Source: Pedobacter roseus (GTDB taxonomy: Bacteria > Bacteroidota > Bacteroidia > Sphingobacteriales > Sphingobacteriaceae). From it: a stretch of DNA of 64,000 nucleotides. Positions within the stretch are counted from its first letter, which is position 1. Every line of letters begins with the position of its first letter. This document shows, one piece after another, positions 16,743 through 25,359 of the stretch. The translations under genes and the position numbers were made by a program. Where the stretch lies: the NCBI RefSeq assembly GCF_014395225.1, contig NZ_CP060723.1, positions 806,001 to 870,000 on the forward strand. Reading direction: 5' to 3'. Under the pieces are notes generated by a model. It was not told the DNA's origin, searched no databases, and saw only the letters and a program-made list of their open reading frames with translations.

Positions 16743-19142
16743 ATGAAAATATCATATAACTGGTTAAAACAATTCGTACAGATCGATAAAACACCTCAGG
16801 AGCTTTCGTTAATCCTTACCAATGTAGGTTTGGAAGTAGAAAGTGTAGAAAAGGTGCAGCCTGTAGCGGGCGGCCTTGAGGGTTTGGTTATCGGCGAAGT
16901 TTTAACCTGTGTTCAACATCCTAATGCCGATCGCTTGCGTATTACCACCGTTAATGTTGGCGGTAAAGAAAATCTTCAGATTGTTTGCGGTGCACCAAAT
17001 GTAGGCGCTGGCCAAAAAGTGGTGGTGGCTATCGTAGGCACAACCGTATATCCTTTAGAAGGTGAACCTTTTAAAATTAAAGAATCAAAAATCAGGGGAG
17101 AACTTTCGCAGGGAATGATCTGCGCCGAAGATGAAATTGGTTTAGGCAAATCACACGATGGCATTATGATCCTTGCTGAAGATACCGAAGTGGGTATCCG
17201 TGCAAAAGACCATTTCAAAATGGACGATGATTTTGTTTTCGAAATCGGATTAACGCCAAACCGTGCCGATGCCGCTTCTCATTTAGGTGTGGCGAGAGAT
17301 TTGGCTGCTTATTTCAGAAGTGAATATGAAATGCCTGATCTTTCTGCTTTCAAAACCGATAACGAGAATCTTATTATTCCCGTAGAAGTAGAAGATTTGG
17401 CTGCCTGCCCGCGTTACACCAGTGTTACCATTTCGGGTGTTACCGTACAAGAATCGCCAGACTGGTTAAAAGATAAATTAAAAGTAATCGGTTTACGCCC
17501 CATTAATAATGTAGTCGATATTACCAATTATGTACTTCATGGCTTAGGTCAGCCGCTACATGCTTTTGATGCCGATAAAATTACCGGTGGCAAAGTAATT
17601 GTGAAAAAGGTTGCTGAAGGAACACCTTTTGTAACCCTTGATGATGTAGAGCGTAAATTAAGTGCAGATGATTTAATGATCTGTAGTGCCGAAGCACCAA
17701 TGTGTATCGCAGGTGTTTTTGGTGGAAAATCTTCAGGTGTTGATGCCAAAACCAAAAATATTTTCCTGGAAAGTGCTTATTTCAATTCCGTTTCTGTTCG
17801 TAAAACTTCGAAAAGACATGGTTTAAAAACCGATGCATCTTTCCGTTACGAGCGTGGTACCGATCCTGAAATTACCGTTACCGCTTTAAAATATGCTGCT
17901 TTATTGATTAAAGAACTGGCTGGCGGAGAAATTTCTTCATCAGTTTCTGATATTTACCCAAGCCATATCAAACCGTTTGAGTTCGAGGTGAGCTATACCA
18001 ACATCAATAAATTAATTGGTGCAAATATTCCTTCGGCCGAAATCAAACACATTATTACCGCTTTGGGTATTTCTGCAACCAATACCTCTGATGATACTTT
18101 GGCTTTAAGAGTACCTTCATTTAAGGTTGATGTTACCCGCGAGTGCGATATTACTGAAGAGGTATTGCGTATTTATGGTTATAATAATATAGAAATACCT
18201 TCAAAGGTAAATGCGTCGCTTTCATATAGCATTAAGCCCGAAAAGGAGAATACACATAATGTAATTGCAGGTATGCTTACTTCAAACGGCTATGCTGAAA
18301 TTATGTGCAACTCTTTAACCAAATCGGCTTACTCGAAAAAATTAGATGAAGCGGTATTCATTCTAAATCCGTTAAGCAGCGATTTAAATGTAATGCGCCA
18401 AAATTTATTGATGCCTGCATTAGAAAGTGTTGCTTACAACCAGAACCGTAAAAATGCAGATGTGAAGTTTTACGAATTTGGTAAAACCTATCACTTAATT
18501 AACGAAAAGTATGTGGAACGTTCGAGGCTGTTATTATTGGTTTCGGGGACTAAACAAAGCGAGCAGTGGAACCACAATGCAAAACCAGCAACTTTTTACA
18601 ACTTAAAATCAGCTGTTGATGCGGTTATTTCACGTTTAGGGATTGCAAGCTACCAAAGCGATGCGATAAGCGACGAGAACTTTGCTTATGGCATTAAATA
18701 TTTCCGCGGAGATAAAACTTTGGTAAGCTTTGGTGCGGTTTCAAAAGCCGACCGTAAAGTGGCTGATGTAAATGCGGAAGTATTTTATGCCGATTTCGAT
18801 TGGGCTACTTTATTGGATATCGTGAAGAAAAACAAGATTGTTAACAAGGAAATTTCTAAATACCCTGCGGTACGTCGCGATCTTTCTTTATTGATCGATC
18901 AGGCGGTAACTTTCGATACCTTGAAAGGCATTGCCTTCAAAACCGATAAAAAACTGATTAAAGAAGTAGGCGTTTTTGATGTGTACGTGGGTGATAAACT
19001 GCCTGAAGGTAAAAAATCTTATGCCCTGAATTTTATTTTACAGGATGAAGAACAAACCCTGACGGATAAGCAGATCGAAAATACCATGCAGAAGTTAATC
19101 GCGAATTTAACGGCACAAGCTGGTGCAGAAATTAGGAAATAA
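16743..19142 (+). CDS. pheT: Phenylalanine--tRNA ligase beta subunit
   Basis: Beta chain of the heterotetrameric PheRS that charges tRNA-Phe. 799 residues, the normal bacterial length. Domains in order: N-terminal MKISYNWLKQFV; tRNA-binding OB domain (about 40-150, with HPNADRLRITTVNVG and IVCGAPNVGAGQKVVVA); B3/4 editing domain (about 205-390); B5 (about 400-475); core fold; and C-terminal anticodon-binding FDX-ACB domain (ISKYPAVRRDLSLLID onward). The alpha subunit gene is not in the window, as is common in Bacteroidota. First gene of a run with a coiled-coil protein, zapA and rny. Confidence 0.97.
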   Translation: MKISYNWLKQFVQIDKTPQELSLILTNVGLEVESVEKVQPVAGGLEGLVIGEVLTCVQHPNADRLRITTVNVGGKENLQIVCGAPNVGAGQKVVVAIVGTTVYPLEGEPFKIKESKIRGELSQGMICAEDEIGLGKSHDGIMILAEDTEVGIRAKDHFKMDDDFVFEIGLTPNRADAASHLGVARDLAAYFRSEYEMPDLSAFKTDNENLIIPVEVEDLAACPRYTSVTISGVTVQESPDWLKDKLKVIGLRPINNVVDITNYVLHGLGQPLHAFDADKITGGKVIVKKVAEGTPFVTLDDVERKLSADDLMICSAEAPMCIAGVFGGKSSGVDAKTKNIFLESAYFNSVSVRKTSKRHGLKTDASFRYERGTDPEITVTALKYAALLIKELAGGEISSSVSDIYPSHIKPFEFEVSYTNINKLIGANIPSAEIKHIITALGISATNTSDDTLALRVPSFKVDVTRECDITEEVLRIYGYNNIEIPSKVNASLSYSIKPEKENTHNVIAGMLTSNGYAEIMCNSLTKSAYSKKLDEAVFILNPLSSDLNVMRQNLLMPALESVAYNQNRKNADVKFYEFGKTYHLINEKYVERSRLLLLVSGTKQSEQWNHNAKPATFYNLKSAVDAVISRLGIASYQSDAISDENFAYGIKYFRGDKTLVSFGAVSKADRKVADVNAEVFYADFDWATLLDIVKKNKIVNKEISKYPAVRRDLSLLIDQAVTFDTLKGIAFKTDKKLIKEVGVFDVYVGDKLPEGKKSYALNFILQDEEQTLTDKQIENTMQKLIANLTAQAGAEIRK

Positions 19143-19173
19143 AATATAAATTCGTATTTTTAGAAATAAATTC

Positions 19174-19464
19174 ATGACTTCTGTTGCAGATCAATTAGAT
19201 AAGGTATTACAAAAAACGACTCAGGTAATTGAGTTATGTAATGCGCTACAGGAAGAAAATGATTTATTAAAGCTTGAAAATCAATCGTTAAAAGTCGCGC
19301 TCGATACGGCTAAGGGCAAAAATGTGGAACTTGATGAAAAACTCAGGGTTACAAAATTGGCCAAAAGTATAGAGGGAACAAGCGAAAAATCGCTTGACAT
19401 TAAGCAAAAAATTAACGATTTTGTGCGGGAGATTGATAAAAGTATCGCATTGTTAAAGAAATAA
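19174..19464 (+). CDS. Small coiled-coil protein upstream of zapA
   Basis: 96 residues, almost entirely coiled coil: LQEENDLLKLENQSLKVALD and LDEKLRVTKLAKSIEG have clear a/d hydrophobic spacing. No membrane segment. Position between pheT and zapA and the ZapB-like character suggest a role at the division ring, but no signature proves it. The gap to zapA is 33 bases. Confidence 0.78.
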   Translation: MTSVADQLDKVLQKTTQVIELCNALQEENDLLKLENQSLKVALDTAKGKNVELDEKLRVTKLAKSIEGTSEKSLDIKQKINDFVREIDKSIALLKK

Positions 19465-19497
19465 TGATGCGAAAAAATCAGAAACTAAGCTAAACAA

Positions 19498-19788
19498 ATG
19501 GGAGAAATCTCGATTAAAATAACCATTTCCGACCGTATTTATCCTTTAAAGGTGAATATGGAAGAGGAAGAAATTGTGAGACGGGCAGCAAAAATGATCA
19601 ACGAGCGCATAAAAGATTATCAGGATAATTATGCGGTTAGAGATAAGCAGGACCTTCTTTCTATGGCAGTATTGCATTATGCAACCGCCGTATTGAGAAC
19701 AGAAAACAAAGTACAAAACCAGGATACTGCTGTTGCCGATAAAGTTGAAGAATTGGATGTTTTACTCAATAATTTCTTTTCAAAATAA
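19498..19788 (+). CDS. zapA: Cell division protein ZapA
   Basis: FtsZ-associated protein that bundles protofilaments. 96 residues: beta-strand N-terminus EISIKITISDRIYPLKVNMEEEE, then the helical part VRRAAKMINERIKDYQDNY and a C-terminal coiled coil. Size and order match the family. Cytosolic, at mid-cell. Confidence 0.9.
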   Translation: MGEISIKITISDRIYPLKVNMEEEEIVRRAAKMINERIKDYQDNYAVRDKQDLLSMAVLHYATAVLRTENKVQNQDTAVADKVEELDVLLNNFFSK

Positions 19789-19802
19789 GGTTCGTTCTTT
19801 AT

Positions 19803-19925
19803 ATTTTTTTTGTCATCCAGATCCGATAGTTATCGGATGTAATGAAGGATCTTTGGGGATAATCCCGGGTTTAGCGTATTAAACACTTCGCTCTATACAC
19901 CCTGTTCCATCGCTGGTATGACAGA
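19803..19925. repeat. Mosaic intergenic inverted repeat
   Basis: The unit begins TGTCATCCAG and ends CTGGTATGACA (about 19810-19925), so its ends are inverted copies with a one-base difference. An inner short dyad, TCCGATA / TATCGGA, sits near 19825-19840. Palindromic units of this kind are often found many times in gaps of one genome; here I see one copy. Confidence 0.5.
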
Positions 19926-19949
19926 ACACGATATTAGCACAAAAATATA

Positions 19950-20121
19950 GCCGCAGCTAGTTTTTGAGTTTCAAATTTTATAAAACTTAACACTTCAATA
20001 TCTATAGGGTTAAGAGGGCGTATTTCATCTGCTTTGCACCTGAAAATGGCTTAAACCCTAATTATGCTTAGTTGAGGTTTAAAATGTATGAGACTTTAAA
20101 GATTAGTTGCGGTTTTTTTTT
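19950..20121 (+). ncRNA. ssrS: Probable 6S RNA
   Basis: About 170 bases able to fold into one long interrupted hairpin, the hallmark of 6S RNA, which binds the housekeeping RNA polymerase by mimicking an open promoter. The closing stem pairs 19951-19965 (CCGCAGCTAG...) with 20098-20112 (...TTAGTTGCGG) through Watson-Crick and G-U pairs. Further in, AAACTTAAC pairs with GTTGAGGTTT, then comes an unpaired stretch on both sides (the expected central bubble near 19992-20005 and 20062-20070), then AGGGTTAAG pairs with CTTAAACCCT. A run of nine T follows the closing stem, as in an intrinsic terminator. Position between zapA and rny is one I associate with 6S RNA in Bacteroidota. Confidence 0.72.
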
Positions 20122-20135
20122 ACTTAAAAAACAAA

Positions 20136-21707
20136 ATGGAAATAGTTGAAATATTAGGATACGTATTTGCTGTAATAGCAGGTATAGCTATCGGAGTAGT
20201 GGTAGGAAGATTCCTCCTGCGTAACTTGCTTAAACAGCAGGAAGTTGCTGCACAGAACAAGGTGAAAAAGATTTTAAAAGACGCTGAAAATAATGCCGAA
20301 ATTTTAAAAAAGAACAAACTTTTAGAAGCCAAAGAGAAATTTTTACAATTAAAAGCTGAGCATGAGCAAGAAGTAAATGCCAAGAATAATAACATTAACC
20401 AGCGCGAAAACACCATGAAGCAGAAAGAGCAATCGGTGAACCAGCGCATGGAAAACTTCAATAAAAAAGAGCAGGAGCTTGATAAACAAAAGAGCCAGCT
20501 CGAAAAGCAAACCGAAATTGCCATTAAGAAGCAGGAAGAGGTAGAAGTGCTAAAAAATCAACATTTAACCCAATTAGAAACCATCGCAGGTTTATCGGCC
20601 GAAGAAGCTAAAAACCAATTGGTAGAAAACCTGAAGGAAGTTGCCCGTACACAGGCCATGATCCAGATTAAGGACATTGTTGACGAAGCAAAACTTACTG
20701 CAAGCAAGGAAGCTAAAAAAGTGGTTATTCAAACCATTCAACGTACCGCTACCGAAGCTGCTATCGAGAATTCTGTATCTATTTTCCATATCGAAAGCGA
20801 TGAGATTAAAGGTCGTGTTATTGGTAGAGAGGGTAGAAATATCCGTGCTTTAGAAGCCGCAACCGGTATCGAAATTATTGTTGACGATACTCCTGAAGCG
20901 ATTATTTTATCTGGTTTCGATCCGGTAAGAAGAGAAATTGCCCGTTTAGCATTACACCGTTTAGTTACCGACGGACGTATCCACCCGGCCCGTATCGAAG
21001 AGATTGTAGCGAAAACCAAAAAACAGATCGAAGATGAGATCGTAGAAATTGGTGAGCGCACCGTAATCGATTTAGGTATTCACGGTTTGCACCCTGAGCT
21101 GATCCGTATGGTTGGCCGTATGCGTTACCGTTCATCTTATGGTCAAAACCTTTTACATCACTCTCGTGAGGTAGCCAATTTCTGTGCTACAATGGCGGCA
21201 GAATTGGGTTTAAATGCTAAAATGGCCAAACGTGCAGGTTTATTGCATGATATAGGTAAAGTACCTGATGATAACCCAGAATTGCCACACGCAATCTTAG
21301 GGATGCAACTGGCAGAAAAATATAAAGAACATCCTGAAATTTGTAATGCAATTGGAGCCCACCACGATGAAATCGAGATGACTTCAATGATCTCACCGAT
21401 TATTCAGGCTTGCGATGCGATTTCTGGTGCCCGCCCAGGTGCACGCCGTGAGGTGGTAGAAAGTTACATCAAACGTTTGAAAGATCTGGAAGAATTGGCT
21501 TTATCTTACCCAGGTGTTGAGAAAACTTTCGCTATCCAGGCAGGTAGAGAGTTACGTGTAATTGTAGAAAGCGAGCGCATTACCGATGCACAGGCAGAAC
21601 TTTTAGCTGCTGATATTTCTACCCGTATTCAAACAGAAATGACTTACCCTGGTCAGATTAAGGTTACCGTAATCAGGGAAACCCGTTCTGTAGCCTTTGC
21701 TAAATAA
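20136..21707 (+). CDS. rny: Ribonuclease Y
   Basis: Membrane-anchored endoribonuclease starting mRNA decay. 523 residues: N-terminal membrane helix (about 5-25), long coiled coil (about 30-170, rich in Glu/Lys/Gln), KH domain ([24 protein letters not shown], about 220-260) and HD domain with LLHDIGK and AHHDEIE metal ligands. All key residues seem intact. The ATG is 15 bases after the T-run of the candidate 6S RNA, so rny probably has a very short own leader or depends on read-through. Confidence 0.95.
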   Translation: MEIVEILGYVFAVIAGIAIGVVVGRFLLRNLLKQQEVAAQNKVKKILKDAENNAEILKKNKLLEAKEKFLQLKAEHEQEVNAKNNNINQRENTMKQKEQSVNQRMENFNKKEQELDKQKSQLEKQTEIAIKKQEEVEVLKNQHLTQLETIAGLSAEEAKNQLVENLKEVARTQAMIQIKDIVDEAKLTASKEAKKVVIQTIQRTATEAAIENSVSIFHIESDEIKGRVIGREGRNIRALEAATGIEIIVDDTPEAIILSGFDPVRREIARLALHRLVTDGRIHPARIEEIVAKTKKQIEDEIVEIGERTVIDLGIHGLHPELIRMVGRMRYRSSYGQNLLHHSREVANFCATMAAELGLNAKMAKRAGLLHDIGKVPDDNPELPHAILGMQLAEKYKEHPEICNAIGAHHDEIEMTSMISPIIQACDAISGARPGARREVVESYIKRLKDLEELALSYPGVEKTFAIQAGRELRVIVESERITDAQAELLAADISTRIQTEMTYPGQIKVTVIRETRSVAFAK

Positions 21708-21790
21708 GGAAGGTGATTACAATGATTTTGTGATTACATGCACTAGCCTCGGTTCGTGTCCTCACGAAACGAAATAGCGAAACAAAATAT

Positions 21791-21820
21791 AAAGCGATGG
21801 ATATTCCATCGCTTTTTTTT
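21791..21820 (+). terminator. Intrinsic terminator after rny
   Basis: Perfect 11-bp arms at 21791-21801 and 21805-21815 (core GCGATGGA / TCCATCGC), 3-base loop and eight T. Upstream, at about 21750-21772, lies a small palindrome, TTCGTG / CACGAA. Confidence 0.85.
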
Positions 21821-21832
21821 ATTTTTACATTA

Positions 21833-22348
21833 ATGAGCAAGCAAACCATCCAAATCGAGCCAAAACGTCCGGTAGATATACTTTTCGATAAGTATGCCGA
21901 AAGTCACCAAAACCATACTAACAAACTGGTACACTGGATTTGTGTGCCGTTAATCGTATTTAGTTTATTGGGACTCATCTGGCAGATTCCATTTCCGCAT
22001 ATTGGGTTTTTAGGAAGTTATAATGGTTTCTTTAACTGGGCATCGTTTCTTTTGGCCTTTAGCTTATATTATTATTTTACCTTATCGCCTGTATTATTTT
22101 TTTTAATGATCTGGGTTGTGGGTTTAATGAGTTACATTATCGTGAAAATAGAACAGGCAGTTGGCTTGGGCAGCGGAACTGCTTATGCCATTTATGCGGG
22201 GATATTTGTAGCGGCGTGGGTCGGTCAGTTTATCGGACATAAAATAGAAGGAAAGAAGCCATCATTTTTAGATGATGTTAAATTCCTGTTAATCGGCCCC
22301 ATCTGGTTATTGCACTTCATTTGCAAAAAGACGGGTATTAGATACTAA
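21833..22348 (+). CDS. Mpo1-like (DUF962) membrane protein
   Basis: 171 residues from the ATG at 21833 (MSKQTIQIEPKRPVDILFDKYAESHQN). The frame is open to an ATG at 21797, but that lies inside the rny terminator hairpin. Four to five membrane helices. The N-terminal YAESHQNHTNKLVHWICVPLI with its spaced His residues matches the DUF962/YGL010w family. The yeast founder Mpo1 is an Fe(II)-dependent dioxygenase for alpha-oxidation of 2-hydroxy fatty acids, and the His residues are the metal ligands. A lipid-catabolic role here is inferred from the family. Confidence 0.85.
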   Translation: MSKQTIQIEPKRPVDILFDKYAESHQNHTNKLVHWICVPLIVFSLLGLIWQIPFPHIGFLGSYNGFFNWASFLLAFSLYYYFTLSPVLFFLMIWVVGLMSYIIVKIEQAVGLGSGTAYAIYAGIFVAAWVGQFIGHKIEGKKPSFLDDVKFLLIGPIWLLHFICKKTGIRY

Positions 22349-22410
22349 CTTATAAAAGTGCTTAATCTTTAATTAACCTTAAGGTAAAGTAACATTAATT
22401 AATACCTAAC

Positions 22411-22461
22411 TTGCAGTTAACACTGTGGTAATACTTTTGCCTTTATCAAATAAAGGCAAAT
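22411..22461 (+). promoter_or_regulatory. Promoter and dyad of the TonB-dependent receptor gene
   Basis: TTG at 22411-22413, 18-base spacer, TACTTTTG at 22432-22439. A perfect 10-bp inverted repeat (TTTGCCTTTA at 22436-22445; TAAAGGCAAA at 22451-22460; 5-base loop) overlaps the -7 box and ends right at the proposed TTG start codon. It could be an operator or a 5' mRNA hairpin. Confidence 0.65.
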
Positions 22462-25259
22462 TGGAATTACTAAACTCTTTTAGAATCGCGGCACTTACTG
22501 TGTTCGCTTTAATGATCAGCATATTATCATATGCACAAACTGGAAAAATTTCTGGAACAGTTACTGATAAAAAAACGGGTGAAACCTTAATTGGTGTAAC
22601 GGTTAAAATTAAAGGTACTACCAAAGGTGTATCAACTGATGTTGATGGAAAATATTTGCTACAGGCTATGTCCAATGGCCAATATACACTTGAGTTTTCG
22701 TATGTAGGTTACCAAACTAAAGAAGTATCCGCTATTGAGGTTAAATCGCCATCAGTTACCAGTTTAAATGTGGTGCTTAATGAAGCTGGAGGTCAAAATC
22801 TTGGTGAGGTCGTTATTAAGGCTAGCTTTAAACAAGAATCGATAAATTCACTTTATGCCAAGCAGAAAAATAGTGCCGTTATTTCTGATGGCGTATCTAG
22901 CGATCAAATTAAAAAATCTCCCGATAGAAATACTTCTGACGTTTTAAAGCGGGTAAGCGGTGCGACTGTTCAAGACAATAAGTTTGTTGTAATAAGAGGC
23001 TTAAGCGATAGATATAATAATGCGTCGCTTGATGGTGGATCACTTCCAAGTACTGAGCCAAATCGTAAAGCTTTCTCATTCGATATTGTACCTTCAAACT
23101 TAGTTGATAACTTGATTATCAGCAAAACTGCCACTCCAGATTTGCCTGCAGATTTTACAGGTGGTTCGATTCAAATTTTAACTAAAGATATTCCTGATAG
23201 TAACTTTATAAGTTTAGGAGTTGGTGCTGGTTATAATACAGAATCTACTTTTAAGGATTTCAAAAGTGGAGCAAGAAACTTTACTGATTATCTTGCGTTT
23301 GATAATGGAGATAGAGCCCTGCCAAATAATTTCCCTTCAAGAAATAAATTCAATAATGGCTTAACGCCTACTGAGCAAGCGGCGGGTATGAAATCATTAC
23401 CTAGAAACTGGAATGTGTATAGTAACACGGCATTGCCTACTCAGAATTATCAATTCACGTTAGGTAGAGTTAAAAGCTTTAAAAATAGCGCTAATAGGTT
23501 TGGATCTTTATTTGCACTAACATATAGAAATTCGCAAACAATAAACAATGATGTAATTCGTGATTATGTGAATGTTGATTATCATGATAATATTTATAGG
23601 TTTTCAACTAGCTTGGGTGCATTGGCAAATTTTGCTTATACCTACGGGAAAAGTAAGATCACTTTCAAAAATATATATAATAGAAACTATGATGATTCAT
23701 ATTTAGAGAGAAATGGATTCAATAAGGATAGAAATCGCGATACGAAGTATTTTGCTTTTGATTTAATGCAGAAATCTTTGTTCAAATCTACTATCGAAGG
23801 TAATCATGCATTAGGTGAAAATAATTCTAAAATCAATTGGTCTGTAAGTTATGCTAATATTTTAAATGATCAACCCGACCAAAAGAAAGTATCTTATCAA
23901 AGAAATCCATCAGATATCGGTTCGGCTGATTATGTATATGTAGCAAGTACTGGTACTTTAAGTAAAGAAAACTCTACTTTGTTTTCAAAGTTAAATGAAA
24001 ACAACTACAGTGGAGGCGCAAATTATACTTTGCCATTTAAAATGTTGGGGCAGCTAGCTACTTTTAAAACTGGTTTAAGCTCAATCTATCGTAATAGATC
24101 TTTCGACGCTAGATTCGTTGGCTTAGTTGCTAACACTGGTGCAGCTAATGCTGATGAAATTGCCAGGAGATCGTTGAGTACGCTTTATGGTGCTGACGCC
24201 ATTAATAGTGGTGCATATTACTTGTCTGATATTTCTGCTGACGCAGATTCTTATGATGCTCATTCAATGACTAATGCCGGTTACCTAATGTTAGATAACA
24301 AATTTGGTGAAAAATCTAGATTGGTATGGGGCTTAAGAGTTGAACAATTTAATGTGGTATTGGATGCAAAAAATCCTTCACCTCAAACTTCTGTTGATGA
24401 TAATTATGTTGATTTTTTACCATCTGCAAACTATACCTATAGCTTAACCCCAAAGGTAAACTTAAGGGCATCATATTACCGTACTTTGGCTCGTCCTGAA
24501 TTTAGAGAACTATCTTCTACTTCTATTTATGATTATGAGTTGTTATCATTACAACAAGGTAATCCGAATTTAAAGGAATCAAAAATAGATAATGGTGATA
24601 TCCGTTTTGAATTTTATCCTCAGGCAGGTCAGGTCATTTCTGTATCAGGATTCTATAAAAAATTCCATAACGCAATTGAATCTTATAACCAGGATTCTGG
24701 ATCCAGCAGGATTGTGACTTACATTAATACTGATGAGGTAAATGTTTACGGTGTTGAATTTGAGTTCCGTAAAAGTTTAGACTTTATTTCAAAAACAGAT
24801 TTCTTAAAGAATACCACTTTTTATACCAATTTATCTTTCATCAAATCGAAGGTAAAAGTAGCAAATAGTGGTATTAACCTATTGAATACCGATAGGCCCA
24901 TGGTTGGACAAGCTCCTTACATTATTAATGCAGGATTACAGCATAGTTTCTTAGATGATAAATTGAGTTTCAATGCATTATATAATAGAGTTGGACGTAG
25001 ATTGATCGTAGCTGGAGGTGCTTTATTCCCTGAGATCTGGGATGTGCCAAGAGATGTACTCGATTTGCAATTGGCATTAAAAGTTATTAAAAACAAAGGA
25101 GAAATTAAATTCAACGCAGGAGATATATTGAATAAGCGTATTACTCAATATTATGATAGAGATTTAAACAAGAAGTTTGATAGCACAACAACAGACGAGA
25201 CAATTTCTAGCTATAAACCGGGAGGCAATTATTCATTGTCATTTTCTTACACTTTCTAA
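22461..25259 (+). CDS. TonB-dependent outer-membrane receptor with carboxypeptidase-like domain
   Basis: About 933 residues from a TTG at 22461. The frame opens earlier at a GTG (22425), but that lies upstream of the predicted transcription start, so the TTG is preferred; it gives a clean signal peptide, ELLNSFRIAALTVFALMISILSYA. Then come a CarboxypepD_reg-like domain (GKISGTVTDKKTGETLIGVTVKIKGTTKGVSTD), a plug domain (SDVLKRVSGATVQDNKFVVIRGLSDRYNN; FTGGSIQILTKDIP) and a long barrel ending in aromatic Phe (SFSYTF). Active importer across the outer membrane powered by TonB-ExbBD; ligand unknown. The partner is the lipoprotein gene 100 bases downstream, not a SusD. Confidence 0.9.
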   Translation: MELLNSFRIAALTVFALMISILSYAQTGKISGTVTDKKTGETLIGVTVKIKGTTKGVSTDVDGKYLLQAMSNGQYTLEFSYVGYQTKEVSAIEVKSPSVTSLNVVLNEAGGQNLGEVVIKASFKQESINSLYAKQKNSAVISDGVSSDQIKKSPDRNTSDVLKRVSGATVQDNKFVVIRGLSDRYNNASLDGGSLPSTEPNRKAFSFDIVPSNLVDNLIISKTATPDLPADFTGGSIQILTKDIPDSNFISLGVGAGYNTESTFKDFKSGARNFTDYLAFDNGDRALPNNFPSRNKFNNGLTPTEQAAGMKSLPRNWNVYSNTALPTQNYQFTLGRVKSFKNSANRFGSLFALTYRNSQTINNDVIRDYVNVDYHDNIYRFSTSLGALANFAYTYGKSKITFKNIYNRNYDDSYLERNGFNKDRNRDTKYFAFDLMQKSLFKSTIEGNHALGENNSKINWSVSYANILNDQPDQKKVSYQRNPSDIGSADYVYVASTGTLSKENSTLFSKLNENNYSGGANYTLPFKMLGQLATFKTGLSSIYRNRSFDARFVGLVANTGAANADEIARRSLSTLYGADAINSGAYYLSDISADADSYDAHSMTNAGYLMLDNKFGEKSRLVWGLRVEQFNVVLDAKNPSPQTSVDDNYVDFLPSANYTYSLTPKVNLRASYYRTLARPEFRELSSTSIYDYELLSLQQGNPNLKESKIDNGDIRFEFYPQAGQVISVSGFYKKFHNAIESYNQDSGSSRIVTYINTDEVNVYGVEFEFRKSLDFISKTDFLKNTTFYTNLSFIKSKVKVANSGINLLNTDRPMVGQAPYIINAGLQHSFLDDKLSFNALYNRVGRRLIVAGGALFPEIWDVPRDVLDLQLALKVIKNKGEIKFNAGDILNKRITQYYDRDLNKKFDSTTTDETISSYKPGGNYSLSFSYTF

Positions 25260-25359
25260 TACCAGTAAACTTAAATAGTTAACAATACCTTAAAGGTTAG
25301 TTAACTCCCCAATTACATTTAGATAATAATTTTAAAAAAAAGTAAAACAAAAAAATAAC

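Noticed and set aside
21797..21832. Upstream ATG of the Mpo1-like gene
   Set aside because: It lies in the stem of the rny terminator and adds a non-conserved peptide.
22425..22460. GTG start of the TonB-dependent receptor
   Set aside because: It lies between the -33 and -7 elements, so it is upstream of the predicted transcript.
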